From Euglena gracilis (lineage: Eukaryota > Euglenida > Euglenophyceae > Euglenales), in contig CP154956.1 of assembly GCA_039621445.1 (NCBI GenBank), forward strand, positions 11,097,443 through 11,161,442: a DNA stretch of 64,000 nucleotides, read 5' to 3'. Shown one piece after another: positions 1 to 10,694 of this stretch (positions are counted from its first letter, which is position 1; the number at the start of each line of letters is the position of its first letter). The notes under the pieces are model-generated. The model was not told the origin of the DNA, did not search any database, and saw only the letters and a list, made by a program, of their open reading frames with translations. The position numbers and the translations under genes were made by a program.

Positions 1-319
1 GATGATGATGATGCCGCCTCGGTCTTGATCTGCTCCTTCAACCCTTGGACATCTCGTACCCTCGTGCTGTGTGATCGCGGTTTGCGCAGCACTCGCGGCT
101 TCGTGCAGCGTTGTGGTCTCTGCCGCGCATCGCATCGAAACGTCATATGCACGCGTTGCTTGCTCGCGGACGAGATTGACTGCGGTGTCGCACTCGGTGA
201 TCTGTCGTTTGACTACCTCGATGTCTTGTTGTTGTTGCGCCGCCATCGCCTTGATGTCGTTGAACACCTCGTCCTGCTTGTAGTCACCCTCGGTAGGCCT
301 CCATCCTCCTTCAGACCCC
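1..319. other. no supported gene
   Basis: Short open frames occur on the plus strand, but they show no recognisable domain and no partner elsewhere in the window. The stretch ends at the first 294-bp TG..CA repeat. I see no RNA gene, terminator or regulatory site. Confidence 0.3.
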
Positions 320-613
320 TGCAAGTTGGGGGATGGTCCAGTGTGTCCAGATAATTTCACCACATCAGACTTCTGGCCAATTCCAACTTTTCAGCCTTCA
401 GGGGTCTTCTTCCCAAACTTCCCCACACAGCACCCCAGAAGACAAGACTTGATACTTTGAATCCAGTTCAGAGCCCCACGCAAACTTGTACACTGTTTGC
501 CAGCTTGCCTGTGAAAAATGTAATTCCACAAAAACTCTGTGAGGCAATGCCTAATTTCTGCTGGCAGTTCTTACAAAAAAAAATCTCAAATCTGGCCCGC
601 GCTCACACCCCCA
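320..613. repeat. LTR-like direct repeat, copy 1
   Basis: A 294-bp segment that starts TG and ends CA is repeated in direct orientation at 1687-1980, with the same length and only a few substitutions (for example C/T near 466 and a changed A-run near 575). TG..CA ends and identical length are typical of long terminal repeats. No matching target duplication is visible outside the pair, and the 1.07 kb between them has no pol-like frame. This could therefore be a deletion derivative or two independent solo LTRs. Confidence 0.5.
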
Positions 614-1686
614 TTCCCAAAAACAATTGCCAGGCAATTGTCCAAAACGGAAGTAAAAAATGAGCGGGCCGGAGAAAAAAATTGAAACACACACACACAC
701 ACACGCAGCAGCAACATGGAAAAGTGACGAATGGCGGTTCTCGCATTTAAATTGTAAAATCTTCGAATCCACAGATAATCGTAAACATGTCCAAATCCAC
801 AGATAAATACCATGTGGGGCCCGCCTACCTCAACCCCAGCCTTTCCACCTTAGAGAGCCATGTCGGACGACCTACCCCGTACAACATGACCCCCCGTGGG
901 GTCCAGACGGGGCTTCGGCGACCCACGCCGAGCCAAATCGGAGCAGAGCCCCCTTGAAGCGGCCCAGCACCGAACGGGGAGGCGGCACACACCACAGCCA
1001 TCACAGCAGCAACAGGCAGACGAACTCGAAGATGGTCACCAGATGTGCATTTGTAGGGCTGTTGCACAACCCTGATCGCTTTTTTTTACGAGGTCAGGCT
1101 CCTCGCGCAGGGGGTAATTGACCAATGACGTTGAAACTTGACATCTTGAACTTGGGAACTTAAAATCTTGGACATCACACCTTGGATCCTCCACAGATTG
1201 ACCTTGGGAACTTGGAATCTTGGAAATGATGACAGAACTCCTTCACAGATTGACCTTGGGAAATTGAAATCTTGACATGACAACTTTCTTCCACCACAGA
1301 TTCCTTGGGATCTTGGATTGAACTTGACATCTTGACTTGAACTTGACCCTGAAATGACATTTTGACAGACATTTTGGAGATTGAGATTATTGATGATGAT
1401 GGCGGGTTGTGATTGACATTCGTCTGTCCTTCAGCCCAGGCTCCAACCAAGACCCACAGCAGCACCAACTCCAGGATCACCCGCTGCTAGCTTGATCTGG
1501 AGAGTTGAACATGGTGGCCCAACACAGCATCTCACTGTGTGCCAACTGGTGCCTTCCTCTGCCTTGTCCCCCTTCTGCTGCTGAGCTGGCCCGCCAATTC
1601 CATGACATTTCACTTCTGAGTGTCTCCCGGCTCCACAGGTACGTTTGTACGGGGCTTTTCTGCACTGCAAATCTCATACAAGTTTG
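614..1686. other. region between the two LTR-like repeats, no gene
   Basis: It holds a perfect short palindrome near 623-640, a CA microsatellite near 690-706, and a run of imperfect CTTGA/CTTGGGA-rich repeats from about 1130 to 1375. Open frames here are short and low-complexity, so I do not call them genes. Confidence 0.4.
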
Positions 1687-1980
1687 TGCAAGTTGGGGGA
1701 TGGTCCAGTGTGTCCAGATAATTTCACCACATCAGACTTCTGGCCAATTCCAACTTTTCAGCCTTCAGGGGTCTTCTTCCCAAACTTCCCCACACAGCAC
1801 CCCAGAAGACAAGACTTGATACTTTGAATCCAGTTCAGAGTCCCACGCAAACTTGTACACTGTTTGCCAGCTTGCCTGTGAAAAATGTAATTCCCCAAAA
1901 TCTCTGTGAGGCAATGCCTAATTTCTGCTGGCAGTTCTTACAAAAATAAATCTCAAATCTGGCCCGCGCTCACACCCCCA
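1687..1980. repeat. LTR-like direct repeat, copy 2
   Basis: Second 294-bp copy of the TG..CA repeat at 320-613, same orientation. On its right flank a proline-rich minus-strand frame (from 2779) reads straight into it. If the unit is an LTR in minus orientation, copy 2 lies directly downstream of a gag-like frame and pol is missing. Confidence 0.5.
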
Positions 1981-2779
1981 AGGATCCCACCGTTGTTCCT
2001 CCCACTGCTCCTGCTCCTCTGTCTCCTCTGCTCCCCCCCTCTGGGGATAGTCTCGGGACCTTCTGTGGCCGGGGAGTGGCCCCAGAGGAGAACGGGGTCC
2101 GCAGCCCCATGTCTTGGCTCCCTTGGGGGGGCTGCCGTCCGTCGGTTGGGTCCGGGACGTCCGATGTCGGGGAGGAGTAGGACGGGGGATGAGGGCTGAA
2201 GGATGGGGGATGTGGGGTGTAGGAGGAGGAGGGTGGGTGACGGATGGAGAATATGGAGGGATGGTTTGGGTCGGAGTCGGTGGGGGAGAAGGGTGGAGGC
2301 AGCACTGATGGGGCTTCATCGAGCGATTGGAACGGGGGGAAAAGGGGATTTCCGGTTGACTTTCCCTTCCGTGGGGTGGGGGTTCGATCCCGAGGGCTAT
2401 CGAGATCAAAATCATTTGTACTTGGGGACAGCAGGGCTAGGGCTGTGCATTGGGCATCCCCGTGGGGGCTACCACGGAGATGTGATGGGGGGCCCCAGTA
2501 GGGGATTGCGGGCATCGCTGGGGTGGGGTCGCCGAGTGCTGGGCCTCGGCCGGTGATCTCAAGGTTCACCTCAGAGTGGGCCGCGAGGAATGGGTTGTTG
2601 TGTGGGGTAGGGTCGCAAGCCTCTGCTACCAGTTTCCCAGGGGGGGTCCCGGTCTCGCTGGGGTTCCGGCAGGGTGGGTCCCGGGTCACGGATCCGGCGA
2701 GGGGGGGTGCGCGGGTGGGCTCAGCCCCCACGAAGACCCTGGGAAGCTCCGTGGGTGCTTGGAATGGGTTGGGGTCCAT
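1970..2779 (-). pseudogene. proline-rich gag-like open frame
   Basis: An uninterrupted 269-codon frame, rich in Pro, Ser and Thr, with no cysteine-knuckle, protease or polymerase motif. It runs into the LTR-like repeat at 1980. Composition resembles the low-complexity gag regions of the DIRS copies further right, but I see no shared motif. It may also be a chance frame in GC-rich DNA. Function is not recognised. Confidence 0.25.
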
Positions 2780-3275
2780 TTTTTAGTGTTCCCGGCGGCG
2801 GAGTGGAGGGGGGTGCCTCCTGCGATGCCTCTGGGGGTCTGCGGAGCCGCTTAGGTGGGCCCTCGCAGGGGGGGAAATTGAGGGGAGCCAGAGGGGGGGG
2901 GGCGGAAAAGCCTGGGTGCTAGGGGTTTTCAGGGGGTGCTTCCCTCCCTTATAGCCACTTAGCCCAGCCAAATCCAGCAAGTACCTTTGATATTGACTTG
3001 GGGCGCTCCTGGTAAGCGAATTCCTTGATGTTTTCTTTGATCTCCTTGAAGGTAATTTCTCTTTTGGCAGTTTCGTTTGGTTTCTTTGAAATCTTTGAAT
3101 TTGATTGAATTGAACAATTGAACTTGAACAATTGAAATCCAATGCACAAATCTGATTGAATCCATGGAAACAAGGGAGCCTGCGGAAGGCAAATACAGAA
3201 AGGGAGTGGTCAGGTAGTAGCGGAGGGTTCCGATACTTTGTGTGCGCCTGCGCTCTGGCCGCCGCCGCCCACAAG
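2780..3275. other. no supported gene; AT-rich leader-like tract
   Basis: The stretch 2950-3180 is rich in TTGAA/CAATTG repeats, similar in texture to the leaders next to the DIRS and LTR units. Open frames on the minus strand have no recognised domain. The right end abuts the truncated 3' end of a DIRS copy near 3276. Confidence 0.3.
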
Positions 3276-3279
3276 CACT

Positions 3280-3860
3280 GTATGCATTGCGTGCTCGGGC
3301 CTTTGAGAATTAGAACAGTTGAATTAAAGCGTCAACCATTTGGTCAATGGTGGCTTCAGAGGGGGGAACCCCTATTTTGTCCAAAATTATCCATAAAAGC
3401 GTAAAAGCGCATTGATCACGCTTTAATCTGGGGTTTCTTCCCAGGAAATCGTTAATGGTTGAAAAAAATTTTGTACTTGTTTCCCCTCCATAATTTGCCT
3501 GAGCAAATCATGCAAAGCAGGGGCCACCTGGTGGGTGGAATTCCCCCCCCCCCCTGCAATTGGTGAACACACCCATGTAGGGGGTGATTTTCAGGCAGGG
3601 GGTCCCTGGAACTTTCATTATTATTAACTGGGGCCACCATGTGGCTGAATCCAAGTAGGGGGTGACCATCAAAACTTTGGCCCGTGGAAACATTTTTAAT
3701 CTGGGGAGAAATTTTTGGATTACAGACCAAGGGGGGGGGTTGCATAAAGATCCCCCATGTTGTCCAGTGGACATTGTAATGCATCTACTGCTGTGGCTCC
3801 CCAGTGGGGCCACCTGGCCACAAATTGTTGCAGTTTTTTGTTGCCTGGTGAGGCAAAAAG
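3280..3860 (-). pseudogene. DAM-like methylase remnant and recombinase N-terminal part, copy F
   Basis: Downstream of RNase H, two overlapping minus-strand frames (3452-3784 and 3508-4194) encode the region that in DIRS elements carries a DAM-type N6-adenine methylase domain. They are followed by the start of the tyrosine recombinase (the block related to 16520-16870 in copy B). The pieces are in different frames, so the region is not translatable as it stands. The catalytic Arg, His-x-x-Arg and Tyr of the recombinase are missing because the copy is truncated. Identification is by alignment by eye with copies A, B and C. Confidence 0.55.
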
Positions 3861-3878
3861 GTCTGTTTTTAGGCTGAT

Positions 3879-4295
3879 CTAATTTTTGATCTGCTGCCTC
3901 AGCCACTGAAAATGTTGGGGGTCCAGTGAGTAATGCCCCCTGTCCATTTCCCACCTGCTTATGGGGTCTGCCAGGCAATCTTTGGAGGGGACCCACTTTA
4001 CTTGCAGGTTTACGTTGTGTTCCATGCACCATTTGAAGAAGGGTCTTAGCATGGAATTGAAAGGGTCCTTTTTGCCCCCCCCCCCTTTTGTTAAGTAATA
4101 GTAAATTACTTGATTGTCCACGGATAGGGACACAGTTTTCCCTGGCCGGCTGAGGCTTTTTACTGTGCTTATTGCTGCACCTAATTCTTGACATTTATGT
4201 GCAAAATGGAGTTTTCCCTCCAATATTCTTGCACAATTTTGCCTGTTCGAATGTCCAACCCCCCACCAGGCAAGGGTACTGCTGTCTGAGTGCAA
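3879..4295 (-). pseudogene. RNase H domain, DIRS copy F
   Basis: A 138-codon minus-strand frame begins with an SDSS acidic motif, continues to a SVDNQV motif and ends with a VKWVPSKDCLADPISR block. These are the conserved acidic positions and tail of retroelement RNase H, which degrades the RNA strand during cDNA synthesis. In an intact DIRS element this would be fused to RT upstream. Here it is cut off from RT (4373 upward) by a frame change. Confidence 0.7.
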
Positions 4296-4372
4296 CTCCC
4301 TGGTTACATTTTGGGGGAAGGGTCTGCCACCCCAGGTGTCCAGCAGAATTTTTATTTCCTTTAATTGGTCCT

Positions 4373-5240
4373 TTATTCTTTGGGAAATGGGATGTTTTGA
4401 GTCCCAGGGGGCTGTATATTTTTTTCACCAAAAAAATTTCCAGGGCATCCGTAAAGGCCATTAGATAGGGCAGGGCCATTAGATTGCATCTGATTTGGCC
4501 CAAAATGGCAGCCAGTTGTCTTTTTTACATGTAATCTTTTTTCACCATTTTTCCCAGCTCCTTTTTTACTGTTTTTATTTTCTGGGGGGGCACCTGTAAT
4601 TTTCCCTCTTGGAAGTTTAGCTGAAATCCAAGATGATTGACGATTTGGGTGGGCTGCAGGGTGGACTTTTTCACATTGATTTTGAATCCTGATTTGATTA
4701 AATCCCCGACCACTGTGTTCAGGTGATTTTGTAAGATCATTTGTGTTGGGGCCGCCAGTAAAATGTCGTCCAGGTAAATAAATACCTGGATGCCCCTTTT
4801 CCTCCACAGTTTTTCGAATGTCTTCATTACCGACATGAACATTTGGGGCATTACATTCAGGCCAAAACAGCCTGCCTGGAATTCCCAGGTCTGCCCACCC
4901 GCCTGATGCCTTAAAAAATGGCCTTAGGCCTGGACGTACTGGAATATGAAAATAGGCATCCTTCAGGTCTATTTTTGCTGCCCAGTGGCCTTTTTCCAAA
5001 ACTGGAAAAATGTGCTGAATGTGATCCAGCTTGAAAGGTTTCACTTGGAACCTTTGATTTATTTATCTGCAATCGCTTATTAATCTCCATTTTGTCTGCC
5101 CCCCTCTGGTTTTGAAATCAGAACCCAGGGGATCAGGTGCTGGGTGGTTGAATCCCTCACCCTCTTTATGTATCCAGATTTTTCGTAATCCAGCAGTATT
5201 TTTTCTGCTTGGGGTAAGGTCAAATTTGCTCTGATTTTTG
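4373..5240 (-). pseudogene. reverse transcriptase domain, DIRS copy F
   Basis: Motif A (KIDLKDAYFHIPV) is in the frame ending near 5044, and motif C (YLDDILLAAP) in a second frame at 4525-4851. The RT is split by at least one frameshift inside the palm domain. Sequence and order match copy B at 17429-18274. Upstream frames (5063-5392) carry the RT N-terminal part. Inactive as written. Confidence 0.75.
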
Positions 5241-6765
5241 GGTGGGTGGACAATTTTGGTGGGCAGACCCAGGGGGGTTGAATGCCATCCCTGATGAGTT
5301 GACAAGTTGTTGGGGGGGCTTTTTTTTGCTAACCATTTCAAGCTTTTTTGCAGCCTTTGATGGAGGGGGTGTCTCCCTATTTTTTCTTCCATGTAATTTA
5401 TTTCCTGGATAAGATGATTTTGGGGGGGCTGGGCTGGAGATGTTGGACATTTTTAGGCTTTTTTGCAGCCTTTGATGGAGGGGGGTGTCTCCCCATATTT
5501 CCTCCATTGAATTTATTTTCTGGGTAAGATGATTCAGGTGGGGCTGGGGTGGGGGTGTTGGACATTGCACCCCTAGGTTCCCTAGGGCTTGGGCCCTTGT
5601 AAAAGGAATTTTTTCTGGGGGGATGTGCATGCACTCTCTCCCTCTCTGCTCACCTCTCTGGATGATCTTGTTGTTGGAAGACATACCATAGGGCTTAATG
5701 CCCCTGTTTGGCCTATCTGGTCTTCTCCATGTTGATGTGGTTGGTTGATATACCATAGGGGGGCCTCTGTGGGTCCCCCCCTTGACTGATTGATCGGGAA
5801 TTGAGAAATAAATGTTGGAGGGGTTTCTGCCCCTCCCTCCAAAAGGGCCACTGTGGGTCCCTTTGCCCCTGGGGGCTGGGTCCTTGAAAGGGCCACTGTG
5901 GGTCCCTTTTCCTCCTGGGGCTGGGTCATTGAAAGGGCCACTGTGGGTCCCTTTATCCCCCATTGTTTGCAGAGGGCCACTGTTGGTCCCTCGGGGGACT
6001 TCTCCAGCAGCATCCTTAGCTTCTTGGTGGCCACTGTGGGTCCACCCTGCCGGTCTCCAAGGTTTCCATGTAAAAAAATTTTCCATAATCCATCTTGTGG
6101 TCTTCCAGGCCTTGATTTCTTCTTTCCATCCCCATTGGAAACCTTGGGAGGCTGCTGTGGCCCCCCCTTGTCCCCTTGAGAGAGGCTGTTGTGATCGATG
6201 AATTGGGGGGGATGGGCAGACCTTTTCTGCGCCTTCCTGTGGGTATTTGCTTGTGAAACTGGCCCCCATGGCACCTGTGGTGTTAACCTCCTTGGCCTTG
6301 ATTCCATCTCCCCGTCTTCTGGCCAATTTGTGCCCAGGCTGCTGGGCGCCAGTTCCAGGGCTTGTTGCCTGGGGCGTAGGATCGAATTCTCTTTCTCTCC
6401 GGTCGGGCCGTTCTTTTTACCCCCGTGGTGGTACCCGCCGGGACTCGAACCGGGATCTTTGGGACCACAACCGAGTGCCAGATCCACTCTGGTACCGGTG
6501 GCGATAATAAGGCGTGCCGCCTGCAGGGCCTTCTCCGGTATCGACCCTGGGCTGTCGCCCGATTACCGCCAGGTGGTCCGCCCGCGTTCGCTTGGGGTAT
6601 CTGTCCGGCCTCGAACCGGCCACACGCCTTTGGGGGAGATGCCCCTGATGTGTGGGCTTTGATTGTCCAATTGTGAAGCATTTTGGGCCCCCATGGCCCA
6701 GTCTTTGTCCGCCAAGGGCTGGGGCTGGCTTTTGTCTTCTGGGCCTCCTGGTCACAGTGGTCCAA
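5220..6765 (-). pseudogene. gag-like region with tandem repeats, DIRS copy F
   Basis: Two long overlapping minus-strand frames (5220-6326 and 5582-6487) cover a Pro/Gly/Gln-rich gag-like region. Between about 5849 and 6060 a unit containing GGGCCACTGTGGGTCCCTTT-like sequence is repeated, encoding GPTVALS-type repeats in one frame and GTHSGPF-type repeats in the other. I cannot tell which frame is used over the repeats. The SINE-like insert at 6348-6625 breaks the N-terminal part relative to copy B. Confidence 0.5.
6348..6625 (-). mobile_element. tRNA-derived SINE-like insertion in gag of copy F
   Basis: Copy B reads directly from ...gctgggca into cctttgggggag (about 19617-19640), whereas copy F has about 278 extra bases here, so this is an insertion. 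On the minus strand, 6441-6451 gives a perfect pol III B box (GGTTCGAGTCC). About 45 nt upstream is a TACCAGAGTGG A-box-like motif, and between them an anticodon-like loop TTGTGGT (GUG, histidine). The outer segments pair in 6 of 7 acceptor positions. A second B-box (GGTTCGAGGCC) with a strong T-arm lies at 6605-6621. Stem mismatches argue against a working tRNA; a dimeric tRNA-derived SINE is the best reading. No clear target duplication was found. Confidence 0.55.
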
Positions 6766-7265
6766 GCACCGTGGCCGTCACTGGGTGGACTTTTGGGCTA
6801 TGAAATTTCTGGGGTGGGGGGCTGGGTGGGAAGAACGGCCACGGTTTGCAACGCGTTGACCGCATCTTCAAGGTCTCCAGCTGCTGCGGCCACTCCTCCA
6901 GGACGTCCGAGGCCATATAATTCCAATTTTTTCTCCACTGCATTGCTCATCGAAGTCGAAATTAAAATTTGACAATTGACTTCTCAATTGATCTTCGTCT
7001 GGTTCGTGTTCTTCTGGACATTGAATTGATATTGACTTCTTTTCTCAGTTCTTCCTCGTTCGTGAACTCTGTTCCTTTCTTCTGGGCGTCGAAGAACAAG
7101 GTAAGAATCAGCCAACTCCGGCGAAAAAAGGTAATAAGCGGCACCTCCTAACCCAGTGCACCAAAACAATTACACAACAAACCGCCGGCGAGCAAGGCGT
7201 GGCCTCACAATGACAAAGCGCGGAGCCCGAGGTGTCGGATTAGGAGTCCCTGCCTAGAGCCTTTT

Positions 7266-7600
7266 TGTCGCCGGAGTTGGCTGATTCCTAAATTGCCGTT
7301 CGACACACAGAGGAAAGGAGAACACCTCAAAAACAATGCCAAAAAATCAACCCTGCAACCCACCCAAATTGTAAATCATCTGGGCTTTCAACTGAACTTT
7401 CAAGAAGGAAATTTCAAATGCCCCCCAAAAACGTCAAGACAATAAAGAAGGAACTGGGGGAAATCGTGAAAAGGGAATACATGCCAAAAAGGCAACTAGC
7501 TGCAATTTTGGGGCAAATATGGTGCAACCTAATGGCCCTGCCCTTTTTAAAGGCTTTCGCAGATTCTGTGGCCAGTTTTCTTGTCACAAAATTACGGCTT
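7266..7600 (+). pseudogene. DIRS fragment: ITR-like end plus partial RT
   Basis: 7266-7310 resembles the family I left end (GCCGGAGTTGGCTGATTCCT-type sequence). From about 7348 an open plus-strand stretch encodes the part of family II RT just after the YLDD motif (STLQPTQIVNHLGFQLNF, then KKELG...KRQLAAIL..IRCNLMALPFL-like). It stops matching near 7590. The start and most of the polymerase are missing. Orientation is opposite to copy F. Confidence 0.65.
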
Positions 7601-9830
7601 GGGTCCCCTGGCTTGGGTCCCCCCAACCCCATCAGTTCTGCCCAAGCCTCCGGCTGGGGCCCAGATGCCAGCCCCCTGCCCGGTGATGGCTGTGGCTGGG
7701 CCTGGGCTTCGCTGCCTTGCTGATGCAGCTGGCTGGAGTTCTTTGGTTTGCCCCTTCCCGTTTGGCGGTGCTGTTGCCCGCCTGGGCTACTGGCCCACTT
7801 GCCCAGGGGCTGGGGTTTCTGGGGTTTTCCACGTCCCCTGTTGGCGCCGGTCTCTGAGAGAGCTAGAGGCTGCTGAGAAAGAATAAGATTGAAATTTTTC
7901 AAAACTTTCTTTTGTCTTTTGTGTCAGTTCAGTCAGTTTGTTTAGTCGTTTCTCCGCTGCCTCCCATTTGTTTTGCCACACCTGGTTCTGACTGTCGAAC
8001 TCGGCAGACAGCGTTCTACACTGCTGCTGCCGAATTCCAGAGTCATGCGTTTCTTTCAGTTTTGTTCGTGTGGTTAGGTCTGCCAGCTGTGACTCCATCC
8101 GTCCCACTTTGCTGACTGTCTGTCCCAGCGTGGATGTCATGTCTATCCACCTGGCCTGGTCACTGGCTTCCTGCGAAGCAGACTAAAAAACTCCTTTTTG
8201 GAATTCCCCCAGTACTCTTCTGAAGGTTTGGGCTGATTCCTCCACTTTGTGTCCCAGCCCAGTCCTTTCCTGGTTCAGCCTGTCAAATCTTCTTCTGTTT
8301 TCGTCGTCTGAGGCCAGGGTGTCCAGGCGTCTGGTCAAAAATGGCCATTTCCTGTGAACGTTTAGTCATCCGCTGTTCCAGTGTTCGATCCTGTTGTCCC
8401 TCCGACAGTTGTTCCACTCTTGCGTTCAGGTCTTTCATTGCTTTTGTAAAATGTTTCTGTGTTTGTTGAACACTGTGGTTCAGTTCTTTAGTGTCTCGTC
8501 ACAGTTGCCTGTCAAAATCCCAACCTGACATTCTGTTTCTGTCCCCGTGATTTCACCTCCCGTTGACTTTCAGCCAACCCAGCCATTGTCTGTTCGACCC
8601 CCTGCATCCGCATCTGCAATTTTTGCAGCACCTGCTCGTTTTGTTTCTGTTGGCCGAGTAACCCTACGAGGTGTTGCCCCTGGGTCTGTGTGCTTCCCCC
8701 TGCCACTTGCAGCAACCCAGCCATCCCAGCAGCCCAGCCATCCCCTTCAGGTCACGAGTCTGTTGTCCTGGGTTCTCAAAGTGTCCCTGGTACAGTCTGT
8801 TTTTATTCGTTACCATCCCCTCCAAGTTTTCAGTTACCGTGGCCAGGTTTGTGGACAGCTCTTCATACCCGCCGTGTGTTCGCCATTACACCCCTTCTGT
8901 CCGTTCCCCCTGTGTAATCAGCTGCTGTTCCAAGCATGTAAACTGCAGTTCCGTGGTGCTTTGAAGTCGTTGAATCACCTCGTAGTTTTCTGGTTCACAA
9001 ACACAGTGGCTCGCCTGAAAGTTTGGAATTCCTGCTGGAATTCTGTCATGTTCCGTACGAAACTGGGACACCAGTTTGTGTCGGCGAACCGGTCGTAATG
9101 TTCTGGTTCCGCCTCAGATGCCTCCACCCCTGCACCGTTGACCTGGAAGTTGTCTCCGTCCGGGCTCTGTATTGCCGCTTCCAGGCTCAACAGTTGGTTC
9201 TGAGTGACTGTGCTGGGTTCTGGGTGGAATGCCAAGCTGCAGTGACTGTGTTTCCAGGTAGATGTCTCCCAGTTCATCGTCTTCGGTGTAAGTGAACTGT
9301 GTTGTCCCTGTTTCCTCTGAAGTCTGTGTCCTGGGGTTCTGTTCCCTGTCTTGTTCCATTTCTACCATTTCAATTGTCATCCGTGACAATTGTGCAACGT
9401 CAATGTCGCACCCCAGGGTCCTGGTCATGTCTGTGGTCGTTTCTGTGTCGTACTCACATTGTTCAGGTTCCTGGTTACATTGCAAGTTTTCTTGGTCGGT
9501 CCTTGTGATTTCTGTCATTTTGATTCCTGTTGCTGGGCCATTGAAGTGGACATTTGTCTTTGAACCAGCCGACCTAGCGACGGCTGATGAGACAGATTCC
9601 TGTGGTTCCGTGGTATTTTCCTGTTGTTCAGTCCGTCCGCCTTCGGGTGAACTGAAAATGGGCCAAAACTCTCTGCTACCATTTGTACAGGATAACCCCC
9701 TTTGCTGTTCCTCTTGTTCCAGGTCTGTGGGGTTTCCCTGTCCCCGCGTGGGATCGATCACCCTGCCCAGTTGAATTTCAATTCCCCGCGCGGCCTTTGT
9801 TAAAAATTGATTCATTTCCTGTGGTTTGAA
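7600..9830 (-). pseudogene. degraded coiled-coil, gag-like gene of unknown family
   Basis: A chain of minus-strand frames (9815-9114, 9277-8975, 9071-8886, 8724-8512, 8140-7787, 7902-7414) reads as one decayed protein. It has an acidic Glu/Thr-rich N-terminal part, a middle segment (NTEPEHYDRFADTNWCPSF-like), then long Gln/Glu/Lys heptad-like coiled coils. Several frameshifts and stops separate the frames. Such coiled-coil proteins are common as retroelement gag, and a Ty3/gypsy pol lies upstream on the same strand, but I see no zinc knuckle. Function is not established. Confidence 0.4.
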
Positions 9831-10640
9831 AAGGCCTTTTTCCTTTTTGGGTTTGGTGTAGGGTGGGTCCCTGGGGTGTCACAAATCGGTATAAAACACC
9901 TGTAGGCCTTGATCAAAGCAGCGAAATGCCTTCAAATTGCAGGTCGTGGTCAGTGAACGGTCTTCGGTGCAGGCGAACTGGCGCTTCTTAGGCACACCAG
10001 CAGCAACAACTCCTGCTTCAGACTTCACTTCAGATCACGAGACCAACTCTTGAACAGATAATCAACTTCCACTTCCAATGAAAATACTGACAAACTTGAA
10101 TTGACTTGAAACTTGAACCAGATATGCCAATTGCAAATGGATAATCAGATTGAGCAAGGACAGACTAGTGACAGAGCCCCGAGGAACAGGTTGTAAAGTC
10201 AGTGGTTAAAATGTGGTCTGAGGTTAAAATTCAGTTAGGAGGGGATTATCCTAATTGTTTCATCGTTGAAACTGTAGGCCAAGTCCCCTGGTTAGTTCTG
10301 TGGGCGCCTGGGTTAGCCTTTAAGGTTAGCGCCTGAGGTTGGTTAGCTTACAAGGGCACTCAGCAACCCTGACTCACACCATCCTCGCTGGTCGGTTTTC
10401 CTCGAGAGAGTACGAGACTATTGAAATCCTCAAAAAAACAGACTTTTGGAAATATTGACCATTCCAAAATGGACGCAATTTGAATACGCCAAAAAACGTG
10501 CAATCTGAACCTGCCACCCTCAGACCGCCAGCGGGCCGAACACCCCAAACTGGCCCAAAATCGCACAACCAGGTCCCGTGAACCTCAAAAAAAAAAAAGC
10601 CCACCCCCCCTAAGCCTCATGATTGGCCCCCTAGCTTGGG
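9831..10640. other. no supported gene; possible LTR/promoter zone
   Basis: Between the coiled-coil pseudogene and the end of the Ty3/gypsy integrase I see a TATA-like GGTATAAAAC on the plus strand near 9889, a TTAGCGCCTGAGGTTGG-type imperfect repeat near 10320-10350, and a C-rich tract near 10600. In minus orientation that tract would be a purine tract at the 3' end of pol. An LTR is plausible here but I found no second copy. Confidence 0.25.
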
Positions 10641-10694
10641 TCCCATTACCTCGCCTAGAAAACATTGACGATTGGTTCCCAAGTGCTATCCGAC

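Larger units (their letters stand above)
3276..7236 (-). mobile_element. DIRS-type retrotransposon, family II, copy F (3'-truncated)
   Basis: Read on the minus strand, the left end lies at 7236 with an ITR (about 7110-7236). It is followed by gag (to about 5220), RT (about 5240-4373), RNase H (4295-3879), a methylase-like region and only the N-terminal part of the tyrosine recombinase; homology to the second copy stops near 3276. The catalytic recombinase half, ICR and right ITR are absent. Around 6840-6980 it carries the uninterrupted version of the sequence that element A has invaded in copy B, which makes it the empty-site reference. A 278-bp SINE-like insert splits its gag. Confidence 0.8.

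Noticed and set aside
1130-1375. CTTGA-rich repeats as a coding or regulatory array
   Set aside because: Imperfect, low-complexity, no dyad symmetry or frame; probably degenerate simple repeat.
5812-6201. Plus-strand leucine/proline-rich frames opposite gag of copy F
   Set aside because: They are the antisense of the GGCCACTGTGGGTCC tandem repeats in gag; no independent support.
6425-6505. Functional tRNA-His gene on the minus strand
   Set aside because: B box and anticodon loop fit, but the T, anticodon and acceptor stems each contain mismatches, the D region is short, and the piece lies inside a demonstrable insertion in a retroelement.
9880-9900. TATA box and promoter near 9889
   Set aside because: The motif is good, but no gene with support starts downstream on the plus strand, so it is mentioned only in the gap note.
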